Source: an uncultured Pseudomonadota bacterium
GTDB lineage: Bacteria; Pseudomonadota; Gammaproteobacteria; Burkholderiales; SG8-41
Direction of reading: 5' to 3'
Assembly: GCA_946885605.1 (NCBI GenBank)
Contig: CAMPGR010000001.1
Span: 1 to 64,000 of the forward strand
Length of the DNA stretch: 64,000 bases
Positions 9,290-18,851 of the stretch are shown here, piece after piece; the first letter of the stretch is position 1, and every line of letters starts with the position of its first letter. A program made the translations under genes and the position numbers. Under the pieces are notes generated by a model. That model was not told the origin of the DNA. It did not search any database and worked only from the letters and a program-made list of their open reading frames with translations.

Positions 9290-10975
9290 TCAGCGCAGGT
9301 ACGCTTCGATGGCGTAGTGGCGCAACATGCGGTGGCTGTTGAAGAACGAGGCGTTCTTGCCGATCGCGCCCTTCATCACCGCCGTCCAGCGAGAGCGGTT
9401 ACCGTACCACAGAGGCAGCACGACCTCTCCCAGCTTGTGATACAGGTGCCCCGCATCGTTGCCGTTTTCCGCTTCCCCGTCACCGCCAATCGCCCAGCCG
9501 GTGATGCCTTCGATGCAGCCTTCGACCCACCAGCCGTCGAGCACCGAGAGCTGCGGCACGCCGTTGAAGCTCGCTTTCATCCCGCTCGTGCCGGAGGCTT
9601 CCATCGGCCGCTGCGGCGTATTGAGCCAGACATCCGAGCCCGACACGAGATCGAGCGCAGCCGTCATGTCGTAATTGGGCAGGAACGCCGCCGGGATCGC
9701 GTTCTCGAGCGCGCCGATGTGGCGGTGCAGCTCGTGGATCAGCTGCTTGCCGGCCGCATCGTGCGGATGCGCCTTGCCGGCCAGCACGAGCTGGAACGGA
9801 TGCCGCCGCGCGATCGCGCGCAGCTGCTCGACGTTCGAAAAAAGGAGATCCGGGCGCTTGTACGCCGTCATCCTGCGGGCGAAGCCGACAATCGGCAGGT
9901 TCGCATCGAGCTGCACGCCGCACGTCTGGCGCGCCCGCTCAATGAGCGCTGCTTTGGCGGCGACATGTGCGTCCCAGATTTCGGCATCCGGGATTTGGTC
10001 GACGCGCACGAGGAGCGCGGGCTCGTTAGACCACCCGGGCAGGTGGTGATCGTAGAGGGCGGCGAAGCTCTTCGCGGTCCAGGTTCGCGGATGGACGCCG
10101 TTCGTCACGGCATTGACGCTGTAGCCCGGAAACATGCGCTGCGAAGTCTCCGCATGGCGGCGCGCCACGCCGTTGACATACTCGCTCAAGTTCAGCGCGA
10201 GCCGCGTCATGTTGAGGCGTTCCTCTCCCGCGAGCTTTTTCAGCTCGTCGAGCGCCACGTAGTCCTGCAGCAGGTCCTGCACCAGCGACCAGTCGAACTG
10301 ATCGTGGCCCGCCTCCACCGGCGTGTGCGTGGTGAAGCTGCAGAGCGCGCGCACTCCGGGAAGGTGGTAGCTCGGCTCGTGCGGGCGCCTGCGGTTGAAT
10401 AGCTGGAAGCGGCGCATGAGCTCCACGGCGAGCAGCGCAGAGTGTCCTTCGTTCATGTGATAGTTGCGCGGCTGCAGGCCGAGCGCGATGAGCATGCGTA
10501 CACCGCCGATGCCGAGCACGATCTCCTGCTTCAGGCGATAGGCCTGATCGCCGCCGTAGAGGAAGTGCGTGATCCCGCGGTCCGCTTCATGGTTTTCCGG
10601 AAGATCTGTGTCGAGGAGAATGACCGGCACGGTGCCGTCAAGAGGGCTCTTCACGACGTAAAGCCAGCCGCCGACCCATACCTTGCGTCCCTGGATCTTA
10701 ACCACGATCTTCGCTTCGAGCGCCTCGCACTTCTGTGCCGGATCCCACGCGGCCGGCTGTTCGATCTGGTGCCCGCTGTTCACTTCCTGCCTGAAGTAAC
10801 CTCTGCGACTCACGAGCGTCACGCCCACGAGCGGCAGCCGCAGATCGGCTGCCGAGCGCAGCGTGTCGCCCGCAAGCACCCCGAGCCCCCCGCTATAGGT
10901 CGGAATGTCCGGGGCGAGCGCGATCTCCATCGAGAAGTAAGCGATAGGGTTGGGTTTGATGGAAGGTGTAATCAA
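9290..10975 (-). CDS. glgP: Alpha-glucan phosphorylase (GT35, short type)
   Basis: This enzyme of about 562 aa releases glucose-1-phosphate from glycogen or maltodextrin using pyridoxal phosphate. Signals include the N-terminal YFSMEIALAPDIPTYSGGLG, the HMNEGHSAL segment, FTTHTPVEAGHDQF and VTNGVHPRTW. The PLP-binding lysine is in EASGTSGMKASFNG. It is of the short bacterial/archaeal type rather than the 800-aa E. coli type. Start is probably the TTG at 10975, six bases after GGAG, because homology begins a few residues later. It diverges from an enolase-superfamily gene across about 175 bases. Confidence 0.9.
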   Translation of the reverse strand: MITPSIKPNPIAYFSMEIALAPDIPTYSGGLGVLAGDTLRSAADLRLPLVGVTLVSRRGYFRQEVNSGHQIEQPAAWDPAQKCEALEAKIVVKIQGRKVWVGGWLYVVKSPLDGTVPVILLDTDLPENHEADRGITHFLYGGDQAYRLKQEIVLGIGGVRMLIALGLQPRNYHMNEGHSALLAVELMRRFQLFNRRRPHEPSYHLPGVRALCSFTTHTPVEAGHDQFDWSLVQDLLQDYVALDELKKLAGEERLNMTRLALNLSEYVNGVARRHAETSQRMFPGYSVNAVTNGVHPRTWTAKSFAALYDHHLPGWSNEPALLVRVDQIPDAEIWDAHVAAKAALIERARQTCGVQLDANLPIVGFARRMTAYKRPDLLFSNVEQLRAIARRHPFQLVLAGKAHPHDAAGKQLIHELHRHIGALENAIPAAFLPNYDMTAALDLVSGSDVWLNTPQRPMEASGTSGMKASFNGVPQLSVLDGWWVEGCIEGITGWAIGGDGEAENGNDAGHLYHKLGEVVLPLWYGNRSRWTAVMKGAIGKNASFFNSHRMLRHYAIEAYLR

Positions 10976-11150
10976 TATGAGCTCCGGCAAATCAACCTGT
11001 AAGCTTAACAGCGAGCGCGCGTTGTACGGTAGGGCTTGACACCCTGAAGGAAAGCCGACAGCAAAGGCGCCCATGCGTTCCCGGGCGACGAGGGGTGTTC
11101 CGGGGGCATACGGTATAGTGCTGCCTGCACCACTTCGCTTTCTCGACGCC

Positions 11151-12248
11151 ATGAAGATATCCCGCGCTGAATCACGCATCGTGCGGCTTCCCGCGGATGA
11201 ACCTCTCGCCCGTGGACCCGCCTCGCCTCACGCGACGCGCGACTTCGTCACGTTGCGTTTACATACCGACCAGGGACTCGAAGGGGTCGGCATTACCTAC
11301 TTCGGCGGTGCGCTGACCGGCGCCCTCAGGTTCGCGGTTGACAGTCTTGCGGCGCTCGTAATTGGAGAAGACCCCCTGCGCGTGGAGGCGGTCGCGGAGA
11401 GGCTCCGTGCAGCCGCAGGCTCGTCGGGACCGGGCGGAATCTTCACGCTCGCGCTCGCCGCGATCGACATCGCGTTATGGGACCTGAAGGGCAAGGCGCT
11501 CGATGTGCCGGTCGCACGTCTCGCGGGCGGCTACCGCGAGCGGGTGCCGACTTACGCGAGCGGCGCCCTCATGCGTACTTTTCCGCTGGAGCATGTGGTG
11601 CGGGCGGCACCGTTGCTGGTGCAGCAGGGCTTCCGGCAGATGAAGACGCAGCTCGCATTGCCGGGCGACACGACCCCGGTGCAGGAGGTGAAGCGTATAC
11701 GTCTCATCCGGGAGGCGATCGGCCCCGAGATCGACCTCATGTGCGACATCAATCAGCGCTGGGATGTACGACAGGCCATTGCGATCGGCCGCCAGATCGA
11801 GGAGTACCGCCTCTACTGGCTCGAAGACGTCGTGGCGGCGGACGACTACGCGGGGCTCGCCTGTGTAGCCTCCGCGCTCGATACCCCGATTGCGGCCGGT
11901 GAATACGTGTACGGGAAAGTGCCGTTTCGCCATATGCTCGAAGCGCGCTCCGTCGATATCGTCATGATCGACGTTCTGAGGGCGGGTGGGATCACGCAGT
12001 GGCTCAAAATCGCCGGCATGGCGGAGGCTTTCAATCTCCCCGTCGTCAACCACCTGTGCCCGGAAATCTCGGTGCATCTCGTCGCCGCAGTACCGAACGG
12101 TCTCACGGTGGAATACATGCCGTGGTCCACGCGGCTATTCCGGGAAGTGCCGCTGCCGGAGAAGGGAGAGCTTGCCGTGCCGCCGCGGCCCGGCCTGGGT
12201 CTCGAGTTCGATGAAGCCGCGCTCGCGCGCTACGGCGCGGGCGCCTGA
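11151..12248 (+). CDS. Enolase-superfamily (mandelate racemase/muconate lactonizing) protein
   Basis: This 365-aa protein has the two-domain MR/MLE fold: an N-terminal capping domain and a barrel. Predicted Mg2+ ligands are intact: Asp199 (MCDINQRW), Glu225 (WLEDVV) and Glu251 (AAGEYVYG). The usual catalytic KxK at the end of the second barrel strand reads K165-T-Q167, so the second lysine, the usual proton-abstracting base, is replaced. VNHLCPE near residue 300 may supply a catalytic His on the other face. The start MKISRAES is chosen because it begins the conserved domain. Substrate unknown; an acid-sugar dehydratase or racemase is the usual role. Confidence 0.88.
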   Translation: MKISRAESRIVRLPADEPLARGPASPHATRDFVTLRLHTDQGLEGVGITYFGGALTGALRFAVDSLAALVIGEDPLRVEAVAERLRAAAGSSGPGGIFTLALAAIDIALWDLKGKALDVPVARLAGGYRERVPTYASGALMRTFPLEHVVRAAPLLVQQGFRQMKTQLALPGDTTPVQEVKRIRLIREAIGPEIDLMCDINQRWDVRQAIAIGRQIEEYRLYWLEDVVAADDYAGLACVASALDTPIAAGEYVYGKVPFRHMLEARSVDIVMIDVLRAGGITQWLKIAGMAEAFNLPVVNHLCPEISVHLVAAVPNGLTVEYMPWSTRLFREVPLPEKGELAVPPRPGLGLEFDEAALARYGAGA

Positions 12249-12255
12249 TCTCTAT

Positions 12256-13626
12256 TTATTGCTTGTGCAATTCCTGCGGCTCGCCGCGCGCATCGGCGGT
12301 GTGCAGGATGACGGGCCGCCGCCATACGCGGTGAACGTAGTCCAGCACGCGCGCCGCACGACTCAGATCGAGACCCCGGCCGTCGCTCGCGTAGTCGTGG
12401 ACGAGCACGAGCGTTCCGTCGTGCCGCAGCTCCGAGACGGCGATGCGCGGCGCACCGTAGTTGAACTTGGGCCCGAGGATCGCTTCGCGCACCTCGTCGA
12501 TGTCACGCCCGGTGATGCGGATCTCGCCGCCGCTCTTCGCCTCGTACACGAAGAGCCCCAGTTTCTTGGCGAGATCCCGGTCGAGATAGTTTCGGATGAA
12601 TCCGAAATCGTCTTCCTCGCCGCAGATGCGCCGCGCCTGCTCGATGCCGTGCTGCTCGACGATCTGCTCCCACATGGAAAAGCCGAGGTGGTATGGATTC
12701 ACCGTTAGGGTGGCCTGCTGTTCGGCAGCGAAGGGGCGCACGACGTCGGAGTGCGCCTTGACCGCGTCCAGATAGAGACTCTCCGGCAGGAAATCGGCCT
12801 CGCGCAGCAGCCGCGCGTGCCAGTAACTCGCCCAGCCCTCGTTCATGATGTGGCACGCGAATACCGGATAGAAGTAGAACGATTCCTCGCGTACCGCGAG
12901 GAATATGTCTCGTTCCCAGTCGTCCATCTCCGGCGCGTAACGCGCGATGAACCACAGCAGATCGTATTCCGGGGCCTTGGGAATTGGCGCCCGATGATGC
13001 TCGCGCGAGGCGCCCGGCGCTTCCTTCTCGCCCGGTAGCCCGCGGAAGCGCTGGCGGAACGGATTCTGCGCGGACTTCTGCTCCGGACGCGGCTTCGGCT
13101 GCGCGGCGTAATCCGCGCGGTGCAACTCCCGGTTGACGTCGACATGGGGCTCGAGCGCGAGCGCCGCGTCCAGCACCGCCTCCACGCGCTGCTGCCCGTG
13201 CTCCGCGACCGCTTCCTCGATCCGATGCGCCTGGGCTGCTGCGTGCTCCACGATGTGCGCGCCCGCCATCTGCTCGAAGCGCGCAAAAAGCTGGTTGTTG
13301 CGCGCGAAATCGGCGTGCCCGAGGACGTGTGCCGTGACGAGCGTGTTTTCCGCCACCGTATTCGTGCTCACGAGGTAGGCGCGGCACGGATTGCCGGGAA
13401 ACATCACCTCGAAGATGCGCGAGTGGCCCATGCTGCGGCGGATGAGCTCATGGATGTAACGCACGCCGAAGGACCAATGCGGCATGCGCACGGGCAACCC
13501 GTAGACCGCCACTTCCATCATGAAGGTCGTCGGAACGAGCTCGAAGTCGACCGGATGGTAGTCGAGTCCCAGCTTGCGGGCGAGCGTCTCGATACGCGGG
13601 GCGTATTCGGCTACCGACTGTGTCAT
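12256..13626 (-). CDS. spoVR: SpoVR family protein
   Basis: This 456-aa protein belongs to the SpoVR/YcgB family, named for a Bacillus spore cortex gene but widespread in proteobacteria and of unclear biochemistry. Landmarks are FGVRYIHELIRR, STNTVAENTLVTAHVLGHADF, the conserved IMNEGWASYWHARL and NPYHLGFSMWE. The start is the ATG at 13626, two bases after the yeaH stop, which implies translational coupling. It is the third gene of a prkA-yeaH-spoVR operon that in enteric bacteria responds to starvation. Confidence 0.95.
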   Translation of the reverse strand: MTQSVAEYAPRIETLARKLGLDYHPVDFELVPTTFMMEVAVYGLPVRMPHWSFGVRYIHELIRRSMGHSRIFEVMFPGNPCRAYLVSTNTVAENTLVTAHVLGHADFARNNQLFARFEQMAGAHIVEHAAAQAHRIEEAVAEHGQQRVEAVLDAALALEPHVDVNRELHRADYAAQPKPRPEQKSAQNPFRQRFRGLPGEKEAPGASREHHRAPIPKAPEYDLLWFIARYAPEMDDWERDIFLAVREESFYFYPVFACHIMNEGWASYWHARLLREADFLPESLYLDAVKAHSDVVRPFAAEQQATLTVNPYHLGFSMWEQIVEQHGIEQARRICGEEDDFGFIRNYLDRDLAKKLGLFVYEAKSGGEIRITGRDIDEVREAILGPKFNYGAPRIAVSELRHDGTLVLVHDYASDGRGLDLSRAARVLDYVHRVWRRPVILHTADARGEPQELHKQ

Positions 13627-13628
13627 CT

Positions 13629-14810
13629 TCAGGCGGCCTCCGCCTGCTGCTGAAAGAATTCGCGCAGCGCGGCCCACACGTCCTCATGCGAGGCGACCTG
13701 CCGCATGCCGATGGTGGGATGCTCTTCCTTCAGCTCGGCGAGTATGCTGCTCATCTCCGTTTGCAGCGAAATGCCGTGCGAGGTGCGGAGCTCCACGTAA
13801 CCAAGGTAGTTGAGCTCCGGCGCGAGCCTCCCGACCGCGCTCGCTGCGGCGTCGTGATCGTCGGACGCATTTTCCCCGTCGGAAGCGTAAAAGACATAAC
13901 TGTTGTAGCGCGAAGGGTCATAGCGGCTGTGGAGAACCTCGTGGGCGAGATTGAAGGCCGACGACGACGCCGTGCCGCCGGTCCCGCTTGTCCGGAAGAA
14001 GTCTTCCTCAGAGAATTCCCACGCGTTGACGGTGTGCGCGACGAACACGGTCTCGACCTTGGGATATTGTCGCCGCACGCCTTGCAGCGCGAAGAAGAAG
14101 AACATCTTGGCGAGCTGGCGCTCGGTCTCGCCCATGCTGCCGGAAACGTCCAGCGCGAAGATGACCACCGCGTTCGTCGCGGGCTTCGGACGGCGCACGA
14201 GCTGCCGGAAGCGCAGGTCGTCATCGGTAAAGGGGACGGGATGCTCCTGCACGGCGCGGCGCTTCACCGCTTCCTTGATGGTGCGCCGCCGATCGAGCCG
14301 CGAGCGCGCACCGCGCTTGTCCCAGCCCTCGCGCACCAGGTCGTCGTCTTCCGCTACCGGGCTCTGCTTGGGCTTGAGCTCGGGCAGCTTCATTTCTTCC
14401 CACAGCCAGTCGAGGAAATCGTCCACTTTCAGCTCGAGGACAAACTTCACTTCGCCTTCGCCGGTGCCGCCGCGACGCTCACCTTCCTCGTTTCCGGCCT
14501 GCGGTTGCGCGGGCCGCAACACCTGGCCCGGCTCGCCGTCGCCTTGCCCGGCGCCCGACTCGGACTCGACATCGCGCAGCCGGAACCGTGCGTGCTCGAG
14601 GAGCCGCACAGGGACAAGGACAGTGCCGCCCTGGGCCCGCGAGAGCACGTCCGGGCCCGTGATGTATTCCCGTACGCGCTGCCTGACCGCCTCCCGCACT
14701 TTCTCATTGTGCCGCAGCCAGTCGCGCGCCCCGCGTGAGAAGAGGTCGTACCACGAGACCGTCGCGAAGACGCGCGAAGGTGTTTCGGGTCGGGTCATGT
14801 CAATCGCCAT
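13629..14810 (-). CDS. yeaH: YeaH/DUF444 protein with von Willebrand A-like domain
   Basis: This 393-aa protein has a basic N-terminal part, a low-complexity Gly/Glu-rich linker (about residues 85-120) and a C-terminal VWA-like domain. The metal-site motif DVSGSMGE is intact and is followed by FFFFALQGVRRQYP and YASDGENAS. The family works together with PrkA and SpoVR in stress and stationary-phase responses, but its activity is not known. It sits between those two genes on the same strand with tight spacing to spoVR. Confidence 0.94.
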   Translation of the reverse strand: MAIDMTRPETPSRVFATVSWYDLFSRGARDWLRHNEKVREAVRQRVREYITGPDVLSRAQGGTVLVPVRLLEHARFRLRDVESESGAGQGDGEPGQVLRPAQPQAGNEEGERRGGTGEGEVKFVLELKVDDFLDWLWEEMKLPELKPKQSPVAEDDDLVREGWDKRGARSRLDRRRTIKEAVKRRAVQEHPVPFTDDDLRFRQLVRRPKPATNAVVIFALDVSGSMGETERQLAKMFFFFALQGVRRQYPKVETVFVAHTVNAWEFSEEDFFRTSGTGGTASSSAFNLAHEVLHSRYDPSRYNSYVFYASDGENASDDHDAAASAVGRLAPELNYLGYVELRTSHGISLQTEMSSILAELKEEHPTIGMRQVASHEDVWAALREFFQQQAEAA

Positions 14811-14903
14811 CGTGGTAGGGTAGCTTCAGATGAATCCTAACGCGCGAGCCCGCCTTGGCGACGACAAAATGGACGAGGAACGCGCATGGTCGAATACCGC
14901 CCG

Positions 14904-16904
14904 CTACTCCTGCGCGAGCAGCGTGGTCACGTAGTTGAGCGCTTCGCGCGCGCTGTACGAGTCGTAACCGTACTCGTCCACGAGGCGCTGCTCGACCACC
15001 GAGATCTTCTGCCTCGCTTCCTCGTCGGGACGGGTGGTGGAGCTGACCAGCCGCAGCACGTCTCGCCGCTGCTCGAAGAGATACTGCTCGATCGCCTCGT
15101 GCAGGCGGGCATGGCTGGAGAGCGCGAATTTCTCGCCGCGCTTGAACGCGCCCATCGCCTTGCGCACCACCTCCTGGCGGAAGGACTGCTTGCCGGAGTC
15201 GGAGATGTGTATCTTTTCCTCGACCGACCGGAGGAACCGTTCGTCGGGCTTGCGCTCCTCGTTGGTGATCGGGTCCTTCACCGGACGGTTGTCGAGCGTC
15301 GCTTCGACTTCATCGAGGTACTTGTCGAGGAGATCCTGCGCTTCCTGCTCGAAGGAGACGAAAAGCGCCTTGTGCACGTCCTCCTTCACCCAGCGGTTGT
15401 AGAAGTCCTTGCGCGCGATCACGAGGAAATCCACCCACTTGCGTTTCTTCTTCGGATCGATGCGGGCGTCCGAATCGATCGCGTCCTTGAGCGCGAGCAG
15501 CATTTCCATGGTCGTGAGGCTCTTCACGTCGCTCTGGATGATGGCGTTCGAGAGGGCATTGATGACGAAACGCGGGCTCACCCCACCGAGCCCTTCGTCC
15601 GGCATGCGCGCCTTGATGCGCTCCGCATCCGCCTGATTCACGCCCTCGACATCTTCCCCGGAGTGCACGCGCACCTTCTTGGAAAACTCGGTCTCCTTGT
15701 CCTCGCCTTCGTGCAGCCGCGTCAGTATCGCGAAGACGGCGGCGGTATGGAGCACGTGGGGGTCGAGATGCACTTCCTTGAACGCCGTGGCGGAGGAGAT
15801 GAGCTTCTTGTAGATGCGGGCCTCCTCGCGGTAGCTCAGCGTGTAGGGGACCTGGATGATCACCATCCGGTCGAGCAGCGCCTCGTTCTCGCTTTCCTGC
15901 AGGAAGCGCCGGAACTCCGCGAGGTTCGTATGCGCGAGGACGGCTTCGTCGAGATAAATGAGCGGAAAGCGCGACACCTTGACGTTCTTCTCCTGGGTGA
16001 GCGTGAGCAGCAGATAGAGAAACTCGCGCTTCACCTTGAGGATCTCGATCATTTCGAGGACGCCGCGGCTCGAGGCGTACATGGCGCCCGACCAGGACCA
16101 CGCGCGCGGGTCGCCTTCGTCGCCGTACTCGGCGACTTTGGAGAGATCCACCGAGCCTACGAGATCGGCGATGTCGGCGGTGGTGGGATCGTGCGGCGCA
16201 TAGGTCCCGATGCCCACGCGCCCCGCTTCCGAGATGAAGATGCGTTGCACCGGCATCTGCATGAAGTCGCCGGCAAGCTTGTCCCCGCGGCGCAGCGTCG
16301 AAGTCTGCTCGGCCGCCTCACGCGCGTCGGTCCTTCGCTCAGAAAGACGCGAGCGGCAGAGCGGGCAGAGGTCGCCGACGATCTCGACGCCGTAAATTTC
16401 GCGGAACTGCGGGCGTAGCGTGTAGGGCACGAGATGCAGCGGCGACTCGTTCACCGGGCAGCCCTGAATCGCGTAGATCGCCCCTTCGTCGGTGTGGCTG
16501 TACTCTTCGAGCCCGCGCTTCAACAGGATCACGATGCTCGACTTGCCGCCCGAGGGCGGTCCCAGCATGAGAAGCAGGCGACGACCGACCTCGGAGCCCG
16601 CGCTGGCGGCCTTGAAGTAATCGGCAAGACGCTCCAGCGCGTCGTCAATTCCGTAGAGCTCGTCGGCAAAGAGCTTGTAGCGGGTATGGCCTTCCTGATC
16701 GATTTCCGATCCCTGCCACCGGATCATGTCCCAGATGTACTGGTGACTGCTGCGTGCGACCCCCCGCGCGTTGCTGGGCAGAATCTTTTCGAGGAATTCG
16801 GCAAACCTTCCCGACCAATGGCTGGCGCGGTGCTGTTGTGCGAATGCGTGGAGATTCCTGACAAACTCGATCTGGCGCTCGGACTGGTTCGAATTGGTCG
16901 GCAT
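14904..16904 (-). CDS. prkA: PrkA/YeaG serine protein kinase (AAA type)
   Basis: This 666-aa protein is the PrkA/YeaG kinase. The N-terminal AAA domain has Walker A LGPPSGGKSS (about residue 115) and a Walker B-like LIYLDEA. A CPLCRSR cysteine pair lies near residue 180, and the C-terminal part carries the family's kinase-like region (LDKYLDEVEATLDN, GKQSFRQEVVRKAMGAF). It is first in the operon with yeaH and spoVR. In E. coli the orthologue acts in nitrogen starvation and acid or stationary-phase responses. Length is normal, and no other start is needed. Confidence 0.96.
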   Translation of the reverse strand: MPTNSNQSERQIEFVRNLHAFAQQHRASHWSGRFAEFLEKILPSNARGVARSSHQYIWDMIRWQGSEIDQEGHTRYKLFADELYGIDDALERLADYFKAASAGSEVGRRLLLMLGPPSGGKSSIVILLKRGLEEYSHTDEGAIYAIQGCPVNESPLHLVPYTLRPQFREIYGVEIVGDLCPLCRSRLSERRTDAREAAEQTSTLRRGDKLAGDFMQMPVQRIFISEAGRVGIGTYAPHDPTTADIADLVGSVDLSKVAEYGDEGDPRAWSWSGAMYASSRGVLEMIEILKVKREFLYLLLTLTQEKNVKVSRFPLIYLDEAVLAHTNLAEFRRFLQESENEALLDRMVIIQVPYTLSYREEARIYKKLISSATAFKEVHLDPHVLHTAAVFAILTRLHEGEDKETEFSKKVRVHSGEDVEGVNQADAERIKARMPDEGLGGVSPRFVINALSNAIIQSDVKSLTTMEMLLALKDAIDSDARIDPKKKRKWVDFLVIARKDFYNRWVKEDVHKALFVSFEQEAQDLLDKYLDEVEATLDNRPVKDPITNEERKPDERFLRSVEEKIHISDSGKQSFRQEVVRKAMGAFKRGEKFALSSHARLHEAIEQYLFEQRRDVLRLVSSTTRPDEEARQKISVVEQRLVDEYGYDSYSAREALNYVTTLLAQE

Positions 16905-17375
16905 CGTCGTTTTACCTCCCGCTGCAGTGAATTTGCCTTACATCAATGGACATAGCGGAAAAAGCATGGTTCCTTGGCCCGCCGTACGGCCCGTCGCGGC
17001 TCTGCTTCCTTCGCGGTGCACCGCCCTGGACATAAACGCTTCGCTCCTCGTGCAGTGTCGCCAAAGCCCACTTCAGCGTGGTGGGTGTGGTCCCGAAACC
17101 AACTCGCGGCCAAAAAAAGCGTGAGCAATCACGGGCGTAAACCGGTTCCCGCGCGCGCGCCGCCGCGAAGTGAATCGTCGCATTGCGGTTGACAAGCCGC
17201 ACGCCCGTGCGTTCCAGCCTTGCCGGTGCGCCGCCTTGCCCACGTCTCGCGCGCTTCGGTCATCATAGCGCACGCATCAACGCGCGCGGCAATGGAGAAG
17301 TCGCATGTAAAATCGCTTTTTTCTTCGCTGCCAACGCCGCGCGCACGCGCCGGGCACATAACAAGGAACAAAAGC
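16905..17375. other. Intergenic region upstream of prkA and the first amidohydrolase
   Basis: This 471-base divergent gap has no convincing gene. It contains a TTGACA at 17187-17192 without a matching -10 box, and a TAAAAT at 17308-17313, 63 bases before the amidohydrolase ATG. Both divergent promoters should be here. I see no tRNA, repeat or structured RNA. Confidence 0.5.
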
Positions 17376-18212
17376 ATGTTCATCGTCGATGCGCAGGTTC
17401 ACATCTGGGGACCCAACACGCCGGAACGTCCGTGGCCCGCCCGCCATCCGCCTCATCGGCCCGTGCCGCTTGGCAAGGACGAGCTCTTGCGGGAAATGGA
17501 TGCCGCCGGTATCGCGCGTGCCGTCGTCGTGCCGCCATCTTGGGAAGGCGAGCGCAACGACCTCGCGCTGTCAGCCGCGCGCGAGCATCCCGATCGCTTT
17601 GCGGTGATGGGTCGCCTCGACGCGGAAGCGGACGGCGCTTGCGACGCCATCGCGCGCTGGCGGGAGCAGCCCGGCATGCTCGGGCTCAGGTTCACGTTTC
17701 ACCGGCCGAACCTGATGGCGCCGCTCACCGAGGGACGCATCGACTGGCTGTGGGCGGAGGCCGAGCGTGCCGGCGTGCCCATAATGGTGCTCGTCTCCCA
17801 CTCCATGGTTCATCTCATCGACCGCATCGCGGAGCGTCATCAAGGGTTGAAGCTCGTCATGGATCATCTCGCGCTGACCGGCGGGAAAGACGAGGAAGCG
17901 TTTAGCGGGCTCGCCAGCCTACTCGCGATTGCGCGGCGCCCGAATGTCGCCGTCAAAGCGAGCGCGCTGCCATGCTTCACCCACGACGCCTATCCGTACC
18001 GGCGCCTTCATCCTTACCTCCGCCGCGTCTACGACGCATTTGGTCCGCGTCGCATGTTTTGGGGCACGGATCTCTCGCGCCTGCCGTGCAGCTATCGCGA
18101 AGGCATCACGATGTTCACCGAGGAGATCCCCTGGCTCACCGAGGAGGACAGGGCCTGGATCATGGGGCGCGGCGTGTGCGAGTGGCTGGGATGGCCGCTA
18201 CCCTCGGCATGA
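17376..18212 (+). CDS. Amidohydrolase-2 family protein (copy A)
   Basis: This 278-aa TIM-barrel metal-dependent hydrolase of the amidohydrolase-2 superfamily begins MFIVDAQVHIWG. The standard first-strand HxH metal motif is changed to QVH. Later metal-site segments are present: MDHLAL near residue 165 and MFWGTDLSRLP near residue 228. The ATG at 17376 follows a GGA and opens the conserved VDAQVHIW. It is closely related over its full length to the gene at 20562, with identical 278-aa length. Relatives hydrolyse lactones or decarboxylate aromatic acids; the substrate here is unknown. Confidence 0.85.
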   Translation: MFIVDAQVHIWGPNTPERPWPARHPPHRPVPLGKDELLREMDAAGIARAVVVPPSWEGERNDLALSAAREHPDRFAVMGRLDAEADGACDAIARWREQPGMLGLRFTFHRPNLMAPLTEGRIDWLWAEAERAGVPIMVLVSHSMVHLIDRIAERHQGLKLVMDHLALTGGKDEEAFSGLASLLAIARRPNVAVKASALPCFTHDAYPYRRLHPYLRRVYDAFGPRRMFWGTDLSRLPCSYREGITMFTEEIPWLTEEDRAWIMGRGVCEWLGWPLPSA

Positions 18213-18423
18213 CGGCGTGCACGCGCGTGGCGCGATGCCAGATGAATTTTTTTGTGATATGACTGCGCCGCCGCATCCCGCGCGCCTTCTGTTGAGCCCA
18301 CCCCGGGCCCGCAAGACCCGCGCGCGGCCGCGGCGTCGCGTCCGATCCTTCTGAAACCATCCGCGATTCGTCCGTTCTAAGGGCAATCGACGATAATGCA
18401 GCCACGCATGAAAGGAACGGAAC

Positions 18424-18816
18424 GTGACTCTGAGCGAGGCGCAAAGCACGAAGCTCGCACGCGCGCTGGACGAACTGGAGCGGGAAGTGCGGAAAAAGAT
18501 CCGTGCCTCGATGCCCCAGCTTGCCGATCAGAAATACATCGACCTGGTCGGCGTAGTGTATGACTCTGCGGACGAAGCGACGGCCACCATGCAGGAGGAG
18601 GTGGATCACAAGCTGCTCGAGCACTATCTGCAGAAGCTGAAGGAGATCCAGGCGGCGCGCGATCGTCTGGAAACCGGAGAGGCGAACACCTGTGTGGATT
18701 GCGGAGACGACATCGCGTTCAAGCGGCTGCAGGCGTACCCTTTCGCCACCCGCTGCATACATTGCCAGACACTACACGAGAGAGCCTATGGCAGCGAAAG
18801 CACGCCGCGGCTCTGA
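18424..18816 (+). CDS. DksA/TraR-type C4 zinc finger protein
   Basis: This 130-aa protein has a long alpha-helical N-terminal part and a four-cysteine zinc finger (CVDCGDD, then CIHC), as in DksA/TraR family proteins that bind RNA polymerase through its secondary channel. The coiled-coil tip lacks a clear DxxDxA motif, so it may be a specialised paralogue rather than the main DksA. It starts with GTG at 18424 behind AAAGGAAC. A membrane-protein gene follows 35 bases later. Confidence 0.82.
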   Translation: MTLSEAQSTKLARALDELEREVRKKIRASMPQLADQKYIDLVGVVYDSADEATATMQEEVDHKLLEHYLQKLKEIQAARDRLETGEANTCVDCGDDIAFKRLQAYPFATRCIHCQTLHERAYGSESTPRL

Positions 18817-18851
18817 GCGCGGCTTCGTGTTCGCTTCGCGCAGACCCTGAC

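Noticed and set aside
17187..17213. TTGACA as a promoter -35 element
   Set aside because: No acceptable -10 hexamer at 16-18 bases downstream.
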